Shown piece after piece: positions 18,112 to 26,382 of a DNA stretch of 64,000 nucleotides. Under the pieces are notes generated by a model. It saw only the letters and a list, made by a program, of their open reading frames with translations, did not search any database and had not been told where the DNA came from. The first letter of the stretch is position 1; each line of letters opens with the position of its first letter. This stretch comes from an uncultured Planktomarina sp. (GTDB lineage Bacteria > Pseudomonadota > Alphaproteobacteria > Rhodobacterales > Rhodobacteraceae). Where the stretch lies: assembly GCA_905182455.1 (NCBI GenBank), contig CAJJBJ010000007.1:53796-117795 (forward strand), read 5' to 3'. The position numbers and the translations under genes were made by a program.

Positions 18112-18972
18112 ATGACACGCACAGTTTATGTAAATGGCGCCTATCTGCCGGAAAATGAAGCTACGGTTTCAATTTTTGATCGGGGCTTTTTGTTCGCCGA
18201 TGGGGTTTATGAGGTGACATCTGTTCTGGATGGCAAGTTGATTGATTTTGAGGGCCATGCCATTCGTTTGGCGCGGTCTTTGAGCGAGCTGGCCATGCGC
18301 AGTCCGATAGAAAAAGCCGATCTTCTGGAGGTGCACCGTGAATTGGTGCGTGCCAATAGGATCGAAGAGGGTTTGATCTATTTGCAAATCACCCGAGGCG
18401 CCGCATCTGATCGCGATTTTGCCTATCCAAGCGAAGATACGCCGCCGACCATTGTCTTGTTTACGCAGAACAAACCCGGCCTCGCAGACAGCCCTGTGGC
18501 TAAGGTGGGGATCAAAGTGATTTCCATTGCCGATCAACGTTGGGGCCGCCGCGATATTAAGACAGTGCAACTGCTGTACCCATCGATGGGTAAGATGATG
18601 GCGAAAGCTGCGGGCTGTGATGACGCCTGGATGGTGGAAGATGGTGCCGTCACTGAAGGCACGTCGAACAATGCCTATATCGTCAAGGGTGGTAAGATCA
18701 TCACCCGGCATCTGTCGAATGACATTTTGCATGGGATCACCCGCGCCGCGGTTTTGCGGTTTGCCCGCGAGGCACAAATGGAAGTTGAGGAGCGGGCCTT
18801 TACTGTGGCTGAAGCGCAGGGTGCGGATGAGGCGTTTTTCACGTCGGCCTCTGCTTTTGTGATGCCAGTGGTGGAATTGGACGGTCAGGCAATTGGCTCC
18901 GGCACTCCGGGACCTGTTGCGACTCGTTTGCGTGAAATCTACCTTGATGAAAGCCGTAAGGTCGCAATTTAA
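18112..18972 (+). CDS. dat: D-amino-acid transaminase
   Basis: A 286-residue class IV PLP aminotransferase. Conserved blocks are FDRGFLFADGVYEV, the PLP-lysine region GRRDIKTVQLLYPSMGK, EGTSNNAYIV and the C-terminal EAFFTSASAFVMPV. D-amino-acid transaminases move the amino group from D-alanine and other D-amino acids to 2-oxoglutarate, giving D-glutamate. Directly after dgcN-dgcA, it would supply D-glutamate for conversion by the first two enzymes, so the three form a D-amino-acid funnel. The ATG at 18112 is chosen because the preceding gene ends at 18107. A branched-chain aminotransferase is the main alternative. Confidence 0.88.
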   Translation: MTRTVYVNGAYLPENEATVSIFDRGFLFADGVYEVTSVLDGKLIDFEGHAIRLARSLSELAMRSPIEKADLLEVHRELVRANRIEEGLIYLQITRGAASDRDFAYPSEDTPPTIVLFTQNKPGLADSPVAKVGIKVISIADQRWGRRDIKTVQLLYPSMGKMMAKAAGCDDAWMVEDGAVTEGTSNNAYIVKGGKIITRHLSNDILHGITRAAVLRFAREAQMEVEERAFTVAEAQGADEAFFTSASAFVMPVVELDGQAIGSGTPGPVATRLREIYLDESRKVAI

Positions 18973-19003
18973 ATAAATTCATGACAGGCAAAGGGGACAC
19001 TGT

Positions 19004-19480
19004 GTGGCTTTCACTTGCCCGAATTTGCGAAATGCCGTTCCCTTGCTTTGCAATAGGATGGACGTGGATTTGAGACGTAAATTTGGTATTTTCACATTTT
19101 GTTTAGGGCTTGGTGCGCTGGGCTGGCTGGGCTTTACTGACACGCTGGGCCGTGTTGAGGGCATTATTTTCCAATCTGTGCCAGTTGATATTCCAGATCT
19201 TAACCACCCTGTGACTGTCTCGGTGAGCAGACGTGAAGTTTTGGTTTCAGGCTTTGTGAATTCTCAAGATCAACGGGCCTGCATTTTAAAGCAGATGCAG
19301 TGCATTTCTGGTCATTTGCAGATCACGGATGGGCTGGTCCTGTCTGCGTCCCTGTCGCCGTACGTGACCGAAGCAACCAAAGGGGGGCAGGTAACTGCAG
19401 TCATCGGCCATGCGCCCACGCAACGGGCCCGAGACGAGATCAATGGGCGTATGATTGTCTCGCTGAGACACAGGCCCTGA
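19004..19480 (+). CDS. Membrane-anchored protein with BON-like segments, possibly truncated
   Basis: Up to 158 residues from the GTG at 19004 (GGGGA 6 bases upstream), or 140 from the ATG at 19058. One membrane helix (RRKFGIFTFCLGLGALGWLG) is followed by a segment that resembles a BON domain: VTVSVSRREVLVSGFVNSQD, then a partial second repeat. I recall OmpA-family proteins of Rhodobacteraceae that start this way but are several hundred residues long with an OmpA C-terminus. That C-terminus is absent, so this may be a truncated remnant. Identification is tentative. Confidence 0.45.
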   Translation: MAFTCPNLRNAVPLLCNRMDVDLRRKFGIFTFCLGLGALGWLGFTDTLGRVEGIIFQSVPVDIPDLNHPVTVSVSRREVLVSGFVNSQDQRACILKQMQCISGHLQITDGLVLSASLSPYVTEATKGGQVTAVIGHAPTQRARDEINGRMIVSLRHRP

Positions 19481-19554
19481 TCGTGGAACGTGCCAACTCG
19501 TAATTTATTGGTAATGATTGGGCGCAGGGCAAGGCCACCCCGCGCCGATGGTGA

Positions 19555-19848
19555 TTATGTGTGAGATTTTGCGAAACTTGCTTGAGCCTCAGGGCTGGCT
19601 TCGGTTTGATGCGTGGCTTTCCATTGATCGAAGGGCATGCCGTAATAGGCCTCGCGGGCGTCATCTTTGCTCATCTCAATGCCCACCTTTTTTGCGGCCT
19701 CTTGGTACCAGCGCGACAAACAATTGCGGCAAAAACCGGATTGGTTCATCATGTCGATATTTTGTACGTCGGGGCGATCGGTGATCAAATGCTGCTGCAG
19801 ACGACGGAATGCGGCGGCCTCAAGCTCCAGTTTGGTTTGTGCGTCCAT
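19555..19848 (-). CDS. DUF1244 family protein
   Basis: A 97-residue DUF1244 protein: a helical N-terminus (MDAQTKLELEAAAFRRLQQH), then DVQNIDMMNQSGFCRNCLSR with its conserved cysteine pair, then YQEAAKKVGIEMSKDDARE and GMPFDQWKATHQ. The ATG at 19848 has AGGAG upstream. It lies one base downstream of the N-formylglutamate amidohydrolase gene, so they are co-translated. Function is not known. Confidence 0.9.
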   Translation of the reverse strand: MDAQTKLELEAAAFRRLQQHLITDRPDVQNIDMMNQSGFCRNCLSRWYQEAAKKVGIEMSKDDAREAYYGMPFDQWKATHQTEASPEAQASFAKSHT

Positions 19849-19849
19849 G

Positions 19850-20602
19850 TTATTCTCCTGCTTTTGATGTGTCGGTGGCTGCCAAGGCCTGTCGCAAAAT
19901 AGGTGCAAGAAGCTGCGCCCAGGCATTTTGTTCGTCTTTCGTTTTAATTAGATCATTTCGAACTTCGATCAAGATATTCAGTAGATCCCTGGGAAGGGCG
20001 TGCTGATCTATGCTGTCGCCCGGCAAATGCCCATCATAGGGCTCGTTTATGCCCACGGTGAGGTTTCCGCGGGCTTGCAGTCGGGCAATGGTAAGATCTG
20101 CCAGCCGGCGGTCTTTAGCGAAAAGGATGCCAATTTCCCAAGGACGGGGCGAGCGGCCCTTGAGCCGCGGTGTGAAAGAATGCACCGCAACGATGGCGCG
20201 ATCCGAGGTTGCCAGCTCGCTATAGGCTTTATGATAGGGACGGTGATACGCCTCCAGCCGACGTTCCACGTCCGCCGCGTCCGTATTGCGATTGGCCGGA
20301 ATGAGGGTGCCGTCGTAAACCTTCATCAGCAAGGTGGGATCATCTTCGCCGCGGTTGGGATCAATCACCAGTCGTGAAAAGTTGCTGCACAACACTGGAG
20401 ATTGCAAATATTTGCCCAAGGCCAAACTAAGTCCCTCTGCGCCCACATCATAAGCGATGTGTCGCTGCATCTCGCAGACCGACAGGCCTAAGGATCCGCC
20501 GTTTACGGCTGCTGGGACATGATTACGTGCATGGTCGCACGTAATAAGCCATGGCCCTTTCTGTTCAGATCCTGTAATGAAAAATGGTGAATCGTCGCTC
20601 AT
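19850..20602 (-). CDS. N-formylglutamate amidohydrolase family protein
   Basis: A 250-residue protein of the HutG-like FGase family, predicted to be a zinc amidohydrolase acting on N-formylglutamate or a related N-acyl compound. Recognisable blocks are LITCDHARNHVPA (metal His), DVGAEGLS, NFSRLVIDPNRGEDDPTLLM, IVAVHSFTPRLKG and GINEPYDGHLPGDSIDQHAL. No other hut gene is near, so a role in histidine breakdown is not supported by context. It leads a two-gene unit with DUF1244. Confidence 0.88.
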   Translation of the reverse strand: MSDDSPFFITGSEQKGPWLITCDHARNHVPAAVNGGSLGLSVCEMQRHIAYDVGAEGLSLALGKYLQSPVLCSNFSRLVIDPNRGEDDPTLLMKVYDGTLIPANRNTDAADVERRLEAYHRPYHKAYSELATSDRAIVAVHSFTPRLKGRSPRPWEIGILFAKDRRLADLTIARLQARGNLTVGINEPYDGHLPGDSIDQHALPRDLLNILIEVRNDLIKTKDEQNAWAQLLAPILRQALAATDTSKAGE

Positions 20603-20689
20603 ATCCCCTTATAGCTTAGTTGCAATTGGATGTGAATTAGGGCAATAGAGCACAGATATGATAGCGGTAACATAAAAAGAGTCTTGTGA

Positions 20690-22138
20690 ATGAAACGTGA
20701 CAGAAATGTAAAAATCGTAGCAACCCTCGGGCCTGCATCAAGTGATTATAAAATGATACGCGCTTTGCATGAAGCCGGCGCTGATGTTTTTCGCTTGAAT
20801 ATGTCCCACGGGGATCATGCGGAAATTGCAGCGCGCCATTCTATTATACGTCAAATTGAGAAAGAACTCAACAGCCCCATTGCGATTCTTGCGGATTTGC
20901 AGGGACCAAAATTGCGGGTAGGTACCTTCAAGAATGGCGAAGAGGAGCTGGTAAACGGCGCTGACTTCCGTTTGGATCTGAAAGATGTGCCCGGCGATCT
21001 AACTCGAGTGAACCTGCCGCACCCTGAAATTTTCCAAGCCTTGGAAGTTGGTGCTCGGCTTTTGGTGAACGACGGTAAAATCCGCCTTATCGTGAAAAGC
21101 TGTGGCATTGATTTTGCCGATTGTGTTGTGGAAGCTGGTGGAACAATTTCAAACCGTAAAGGTGTGAATGTCCCTGATGTTCTATTGCCGCTCAAAGCTC
21201 TTTCACCCAAAGATCGGGCCGATCTTGAGTTTGCCTGTGAGCTGGGTGTGGATTGGTTGGCTCTGTCTTTTGTACAGCGTCCGGAAGACGTCTATGAAGC
21301 ACGCGCTTTGGCTAATGGCCGCGCGGCTGTGATGTCCAAAATCGAAAAGCCTGCGGCTGTCGCTGCTTTTGATGAGATCCTGCGTGTGAGTGACGGGATC
21401 ATGGTTGCGCGTGGCGATCTTGGGGTTGAGCTACCGGTGCAAGCCGTGCCGCCTATTCAAAAGCAATTGGTCCGCAAATGTCGCGCGGCAGCCAAGCCGG
21501 TGATTGTGGCCACGCAAATGTTGGAAAGCATGATCGAAAGCCCAATGCCAACGCGCGCAGAGGTCAGCGATGTTGCCAACTCTATATATGAAGGCACTGA
21601 TGCGATCATGTTATCGGCTGAATCTGCTGCCGGCCTGTTCCCAATCGAAGCCGTGACCACCATGAACAACGTCGCCATCGAAGTTGAGCGTGACCCAACC
21701 TATACGAGCATCCTTGAAGCAGGGCGCAGCGTTAAGGGCAAAACCGTAGCCGATAGTATCGTGGCTGCGGCGCGTGAAATTTCTGAAACCACCGACATCA
21801 AAGCGATTGCTTGCTTCACGTTTTCTGGCACGACGGCCAGCCTAACTGCGCGTGAACGTCCTCGGGTTCCGATTATTGCATTGACCGCCAATATTGACAC
21901 GGCCCGCCGTCTCAGCCTGACTTGGGGTACAAATTGTGTGATCACCGGCCCCGTTGACCGCTTTAAAATGGCCGTGGTAGCGGCTGTACGGGCTGCTGTC
22001 AGCCAAGGTTTCGCCGAAGAGCACGATCAGATTGCTGTGACTGCTGGTGTTCCGTTTAATCAAGCTGGTACAACGAATATTTTGCGTGTGGCTCCCTGTG
22101 AAGAGCGTCTGATCTTCAAGTCAGAACCTGACAGCTGA
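20690..22138 (+). CDS. pyk: Pyruvate kinase
   Basis: A 482-residue glycolytic enzyme converting phosphoenolpyruvate and ADP to pyruvate and ATP. IVATLGPASSDYKMI opens the barrel, FRLNMSHGDH is the substrate loop, MSKIEKPAAVAAFDEI holds the catalytic Lys, and DGIMVARGDLGVE and ATQMLESMIESPMPTRAEVS are metal- and nucleotide-binding. Full length. Its stop overlaps the start of a 36-codon membrane peptide gene by one base. Confidence 0.97.
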   Translation: MKRDRNVKIVATLGPASSDYKMIRALHEAGADVFRLNMSHGDHAEIAARHSIIRQIEKELNSPIAILADLQGPKLRVGTFKNGEEELVNGADFRLDLKDVPGDLTRVNLPHPEIFQALEVGARLLVNDGKIRLIVKSCGIDFADCVVEAGGTISNRKGVNVPDVLLPLKALSPKDRADLEFACELGVDWLALSFVQRPEDVYEARALANGRAAVMSKIEKPAAVAAFDEILRVSDGIMVARGDLGVELPVQAVPPIQKQLVRKCRAAAKPVIVATQMLESMIESPMPTRAEVSDVANSIYEGTDAIMLSAESAAGLFPIEAVTTMNNVAIEVERDPTYTSILEAGRSVKGKTVADSIVAAAREISETTDIKAIACFTFSGTTASLTARERPRVPIIALTANIDTARRLSLTWGTNCVITGPVDRFKMAVVAAVRAAVSQGFAEEHDQIAVTAGVPFNQAGTTNILRVAPCEERLIFKSEPDS

Positions 22139-22248
22139 TGGAGCTAAACTTAGCCTTGATGATTGTGGGTGGTATTTTGCTGTCCGTTTTTGGGGTGATT
22201 GAGGTGCTCAACGCCTCAATCGAACAACGTCCCGGCGGGTTTGGCTAG
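22138..22248 (+). CDS. Small membrane peptide downstream of pyk
   Basis: A 36-residue frame whose ATG overlaps the pyk TGA (TGATG). It is one hydrophobic helix (NLALMIVGGILLSVFGVIEV) with a polar tail ending QRPGGFG. Translational coupling to pyk suggests it is expressed. No known function. Confidence 0.55.
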   Translation: MELNLALMIVGGILLSVFGVIEVLNASIEQRPGGFG

Positions 22249-22257
22249 GGCGTATTT

Positions 22258-22368
22258 TTGAAGAGCCTCAAGTTGCTGGCTTGTGCCTAGTTTGCGATGC
22301 CGGAGGGGTTGAGTTTGACCGATGTTCCTGAAGCGTTTTTGGCCGCCCTAGTGGCGGTGGTGAAGTAG
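22258..22368 (+). pseudogene. Remnant of a second small hydrophobic peptide
   Basis: Starting at a TTG (22258), the frame LKSLKLLACA meets a TAG at 22288-22290 and continues FAMPEGLSLTDVPEAFLAAL to a TAG at 22366. The second half resembles tiny membrane peptides I associate with the pyk region of Rhodobacteraceae. The stop in the middle suggests a dead gene, unless translation starts at the ATG at 22297. Low certainty. Confidence 0.35.
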
Positions 22369-22481
22369 CAATTACCACTTGCCCTTAGGCCCGATCCTGC
22401 CTACAAGCCAAGTTCTACCGCGAGACCGGCCCAAAGTGGCATGCCGAGTCGCGCGTTCACGTTCTAATATAGGAGACCGAA

Positions 22482-22682
22482 ATGCCCAAAATGAAGACCA
22501 AGTCGAGTGCGAAAAAGCGCTTCAAGGTGACAGCGACCGGTAAGGTCATGGCTGCACAAGCTGGCAAACGCCACGGAATGATCAAACGTTCCCGCAAATT
22601 CATTCGTGACGCCCGCGGCACGACCACTCTGTCTGCTCCTGACGCGAAAATCGTCAAGAGCTACATGCCCTACGACCGCTAA
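22482..22682 (+). CDS. rpmI: 50S ribosomal protein L35
   Basis: A 66-residue basic protein with the family signature [20 protein letters not shown] and [18 protein letters not shown] precedes the ATG. It is followed 14 bases later by rplT, the standard L35-L20 pair of the large subunit. infC, often the first gene of this operon, is not here. Confidence 0.98.
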   Translation: MPKMKTKSSAKKRFKVTATGKVMAAQAGKRHGMIKRSRKFIRDARGTTTLSAPDAKIVKSYMPYDR

Positions 22683-22696
22683 GGAGGTTCACAGAG

Positions 22697-23059
22697 ATGT
22701 CCCGTGTTAAAGGTGGTACAGTAACCCACGCCCGTCACAAGAAAATCATTAAAGCTGCCAAAGGTTATTCTGGCCGCCGGAAAAATGTCTTTAAAACAGC
22801 CACACAGGCCGTTGATAAAGCTAACCAATATGCAACACGTGACCGTAAAGTCCGGAAGCGTAATTTCCGCAGCTTGTGGATTCAACGCATCAACGCTGCA
22901 TGCCGCAGCCATGATGAAAACCTGACATACAGCCGTTTCATAAACGGTTTGTCTTTGGCTGGTATTGAAGTTGACCGCAAAGTCTTGGCAGATTTGGCCG
23001 TTCACGAACCAGATGCATTTGGAGCGATTGTGTCCAAAGCGCAGGCTGCCCTCGTTTAA
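22697..23059 (+). CDS. rplT: 50S ribosomal protein L20
   Basis: A 120-residue 23S-rRNA-binding assembly protein. Signature blocks are [53 protein letters not shown] and [19 protein letters not shown]. The start has AAGGAG upstream. In other bacteria L20 represses its own operon by binding the mRNA; no clear operator structure was looked for beyond that. A strong terminator follows. Confidence 0.98.
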   Translation: MSRVKGGTVTHARHKKIIKAAKGYSGRRKNVFKTATQAVDKANQYATRDRKVRKRNFRSLWIQRINAACRSHDENLTYSRFINGLSLAGIEVDRKVLADLAVHEPDAFGAIVSKAQAALV

Positions 23060-23081
23060 ATAGCCTTGAAAAGTTTAGTTC

Positions 23082-23117
23082 ACAGCCTTGGAGTTTTCTC
23101 CGGGGCTGTTTTCGTTT
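23082..23117 (+). terminator. Terminator after rplT
   Basis: A 12-pair stem (ACAGCCTTGGAG at 23082-23093 with 23098-23109, two G-U pairs) closed by a TTTT loop and followed by a T-rich tail. It ends the rpmI-rplT transcript. Confidence 0.85.
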
Positions 23118-23289
23118 CTGCCTCATTCTTTTTCTGTGGGGTCTGATCCTTACTGGTTAGTTGTTTTTGACAATTAGTCTGCTCCGACTTAACCTCCCAT
23201 TGTGTATAATTTACTCCTGAATTTAAAAGGTTAACCTCCCGCGCAATTTTAGACTTGGCCCGTGCGGCAATTTCAATCATACGGCACGG

Positions 23290-24165
23290 ATGATTTCTCG
23301 TCTGTTCAATAGCCTTTGGCATCATATCCGCTATATCCCGCTGTTATCGGCACTGTCGATTTCGCGTGGTCGCGCCTTTGATCGCCGCTCGCGTGCCTTT
23401 GGGGCTTTGGTAGGGTTTGTGGTTCGGTATTTCCCGATTGCGCGCAGCCGGGTTGATCGTGAATTGTGCCAGGTCTACCCCGACATGCCGCGTGCCGAGC
23501 AGCTGGAGCTGTGCCGCGATATGGGCCGGAATATGGGCCGCACTTTGTTTGAGATCCTACATTGCGCGGAATTTCAAACTCTGCATTCCCGCAACACAGT
23601 CTCGGGACCGGGGCTTGAGGCGTTAGAAGAGGCCCATGCGGCCGGTAAGGGTGCCATCATTGTTTCCGGTCACTTCGGCCAATGGGAGGCGATACGCTCC
23701 ACGTTGAAGGCTCGTGGCATGGAAACTGGCGCGGTATACCGCCCGCAGATCAACCGCCATTACGAGCGTCGTCTCTTTGCGGGAATCGAAGCTGGGGGCA
23801 AACCAATCTTAGCCACTGGAAAAATTGGCACCCGCGCATTGGTGCGCCATATTCGCGAAGGGGGGTTCATCGCTATTTTGTTGGATGAGAAATACGCCGA
23901 TGGCGTGCGTATGCCATTTCTTGGCCACCCGGCTCTGACGTCACTGGTGGCGGCGCAATTGGCTCTGAAATACGATTTGCCCATGATTCCGGCCTTTGGC
24001 ACGCGCACAGGCGATGGCACACAGTTCGACGTTGAGTTTGACGCAGCCATCCGCCCCTCCGACAGCCTGACCATGACACAAGACTTCAATGACAACCTCT
24101 CCGCCCGGATCCACGCGAACCCTGACCAATGGTACTGGATGCTGCGCCGCTGGAAGGGTGCTTAG
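23290..24165 (+). CDS. LpxL/HtrB-like lipid A acyltransferase family protein
   Basis: A 291-residue inner-membrane acyltransferase. The HX4E catalytic motif is in SGHFGQWEAIR near residue 122; GAVYRPQINRHYER and the C-terminal QWYWMLRRWKGA match the lauroyl/myristoyl transferase family that adds secondary acyl chains to lipid A. Substrate chain length cannot be read from the sequence. A 230-base gap separates it from rplT and 122 bases from pheS. Confidence 0.85.
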   Translation: MISRLFNSLWHHIRYIPLLSALSISRGRAFDRRSRAFGALVGFVVRYFPIARSRVDRELCQVYPDMPRAEQLELCRDMGRNMGRTLFEILHCAEFQTLHSRNTVSGPGLEALEEAHAAGKGAIIVSGHFGQWEAIRSTLKARGMETGAVYRPQINRHYERRLFAGIEAGGKPILATGKIGTRALVRHIREGGFIAILLDEKYADGVRMPFLGHPALTSLVAAQLALKYDLPMIPAFGTRTGDGTQFDVEFDAAIRPSDSLTMTQDFNDNLSARIHANPDQWYWMLRRWKGA

Positions 24166-24287
24166 AGGCATTCATCGTGCCGATGTCTCCTGTCTTGTAC
24201 TCGAACTCCAACAACAAAGCTGCAAGTGCTCTTGCTCGCGCCGCATAATCTCGCTAGCACGGGTCGCAACAGAATTTGGAGGATCCG

Positions 24288-25361
24288 ATGGACGATCTGC
24301 GCGAAAAATATTTGAGTTTAATCTCGGCGGCCACGGATGAATCGGTGCTGGAGGATTTGCGAGTTCAGGCCGTCGGCAAGAAAGGCGAGATCAGCCTGCA
24401 AATGCGCTCATTGGGCAAAATGACCCCGGAAGAGCGGCAAGAAGCCGGGCCGGCGCTGAATGCGTTGAAAGATGAAGTTAATTCCGCATTGATCGCGCGC
24501 AAGTCATCCTTGGGGGATGCCGCCCTTGACGAGCGTTTGAAAGCGGAATGGTTGGACGTAACTCTTCCAGGGCGTGGCGACCGCATGGGGACCATTCACC
24601 CGATTTCGCAGGTCTGGGAAGAAGTGACTGCTATTTTCGCCGATATGGGATTTTCCGTGGCTGAAGGGCCGCAGATTGAAACTGATTGGTATAATTTCGA
24701 CGCGCTTAATATGCCTGGCCACCATCCAGCGCGCGCTGAGATGGATACGTTTTACACCCATCGTTCCGAAGGGGACGAACGCCCGCCGCATGTGCTGCGC
24801 ACCCACACCAGCCCGGTGCAAATTCGGTCAATGGAGAAGATGGGCGCCCCGATGCGCGTCATCTGCCCCGGGCGCGTATATCGCGCAGATTATGATCAAA
24901 CCCACACTCCGATGTTTCATCAGGTTGAGGGTTTGGCTTTGGACACCGATGTGTCGATGGCCAATCTGAAATGGTGCTTGGAAGAATTCGTGAAAGCGTT
25001 TTTTGAAGTAGACAATGTTGAGCTGCGGTTTCGTGCCTCTCATTTTCCCTTCACCGAACCTTCCGCCGAAGTGGATATTCGGTGCAGCTGGTCGAATGGC
25101 CAGTTGAAAGTGGGCGAAGGTGACGATTGGATGGAAGTACTGGGCAGTGGCATGGTGCATCCTAAGGTCTTGGAGGCCGGTGGCATTGATGCGCAAAAAT
25201 ACCAAGGTTTTGCCTTTGGCTTGGGCATCGACCGGATTGCAATGCTGAAATATGGCATCCCCGATTTGCGCGCCTTCTTTGACAGTGATTTGCGCTGGCT
25301 GCGCCACTATGGCTTTGCGGCTTTGGATAAGCCCGGTTTGGTCAGCGGATTGAGCCGGTAA
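24288..25361 (+). CDS. pheS: Phenylalanyl-tRNA synthetase alpha subunit
   Basis: A 357-residue class II synthetase subunit carrying the Phe and ATP sites. N-terminal coiled coil, then motif 1 around [19 protein letters not shown], motif 2 around [20 protein letters not shown], and motif 3 in [19 protein letters not shown]. Start at the ATG 24288 with GGAGG nearby (24279-24283). It is separated from pheT by a hairpin and a class I amidotransferase gene. Confidence 0.97.
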   Translation: MDDLREKYLSLISAATDESVLEDLRVQAVGKKGEISLQMRSLGKMTPEERQEAGPALNALKDEVNSALIARKSSLGDAALDERLKAEWLDVTLPGRGDRMGTIHPISQVWEEVTAIFADMGFSVAEGPQIETDWYNFDALNMPGHHPARAEMDTFYTHRSEGDERPPHVLRTHTSPVQIRSMEKMGAPMRVICPGRVYRADYDQTHTPMFHQVEGLALDTDVSMANLKWCLEEFVKAFFEVDNVELRFRASHFPFTEPSAEVDIRCSWSNGQLKVGEGDDWMEVLGSGMVHPKVLEAGGIDAQKYQGFAFGLGIDRIAMLKYGIPDLRAFFDSDLRWLRHYGFAALDKPGLVSGLSR

Positions 25362-25387
25362 CGTCAGTTTTTTCTTGGTGATTTGAG

Positions 25388-25425
25388 ATATGCCGGGCAA
25401 GCTTTGCTCGGCATATTTCGTTTTA
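25388..25425 (+). terminator. Terminator after pheS
   Basis: ATATGCCG (25388-25395) pairs with CGGCATAT (25409-25416), with further pairing inside and a T-rich tail. It lies between pheS and the amidotransferase gene and may reduce readthrough into the genes ahead of pheT. Confidence 0.7.
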
Positions 25426-25444
25426 TCAAACTAAGGATCGGCCT

Positions 25445-26230
25445 ATGGCGCATATATTGATCGTGGAATCCAACACGCCTGAGCTGGTGGCGGAAAGCCG
25501 TTCTCAGGGGCGGCTCTCCGAGGCTGACAATTACGCTTCTGTTCTGTGCCAGATTAATGCGGCGCTGCGTATAACCTCTGTAGCGCCCTATGCGGGGGAG
25601 GCTTTGCCACCGTTGAAGAACGTGAGTGGTGTGGTGTTTACCGGGTCGGGTGTTGCTTGGTGTGTGGATGATCCGCGGGCGGAGGCTCTCGAGGGGACCA
25701 TGCGCGCTGTATTTGCGGCCCGCCTGCCCGCCTATGGGTCATGCAATGGGTTGCAAATGGCGGCGCATGTTTTGGGGGGCACATGCGGTGCGGCACCTGC
25801 GGGGCGTGAAGATGGTGTGGCCCTAGGTCTGACGTTGTCGCCTGCGGCTGAAGCCCATCCGATGATGCAGGGCCGAGACGCGGTTTTTGCGGCTGTTTGC
25901 GTGCATCGTGACGAGGTGCAAACCTTGCCTGCCGGAGCTGTGGTCTTGGCGGGCAATGGCCATTCCAAAGTTCAAGCAATGGTTTACGAGCAAGATGGGG
26001 TCTGTTTTTGGGGCAGCCAATATCATCCGGAGTACTCGGTGCGCTATGTGGGCGAGATTCTACGAGATATCGGAGTAAATCTTGATCTGGCTTCCAATAT
26101 GATGCGTGCTGAGCAAGAGGAGGCAATGGCTTTGGCTTTTGGCCTGTCTCAGACCGAGCTTGGCCATGACATGCGCACCCTTGAGCTGCAAAATTGGCTG
26201 GCCATGGTTGCGGCGCGCGTGGCGGCATAG
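25445..26230 (+). CDS. Class I glutamine amidotransferase-like protein
   Basis: A 261-residue GATase1 domain protein related to the glutaminase part of GMP synthase. The nucleophile Cys is in AYGSCNGLQMA near residue 101, with the His/Glu of the triad in WGSQYHPEYS near residue 185. Free-standing relatives hydrolyse glutamine or gamma-glutamyl compounds; the real substrate is unknown. It sits between pheS and pheT in the same direction, where it has no obvious link to tRNA charging. Confidence 0.85.
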   Translation: MAHILIVESNTPELVAESRSQGRLSEADNYASVLCQINAALRITSVAPYAGEALPPLKNVSGVVFTGSGVAWCVDDPRAEALEGTMRAVFAARLPAYGSCNGLQMAAHVLGGTCGAAPAGREDGVALGLTLSPAAEAHPMMQGRDAVFAAVCVHRDEVQTLPAGAVVLAGNGHSKVQAMVYEQDGVCFWGSQYHPEYSVRYVGEILRDIGVNLDLASNMMRAEQEEAMALAFGLSQTELGHDMRTLELQNWLAMVAARVAA

Positions 26231-26382
26231 GTGGGTCGCGGTTCTGTTTGAAATAATTTGGCCAAAACCCCCATATGCCAAGGCAGGCGAGTTTTGCCAT
26301 GCTGTGGGCTTTCCCTTCTGGGTAAACAGGGGTATTCACCTGTTGAAATAGACAGCAATTCTGACCACCGGGGCGGCCCATT

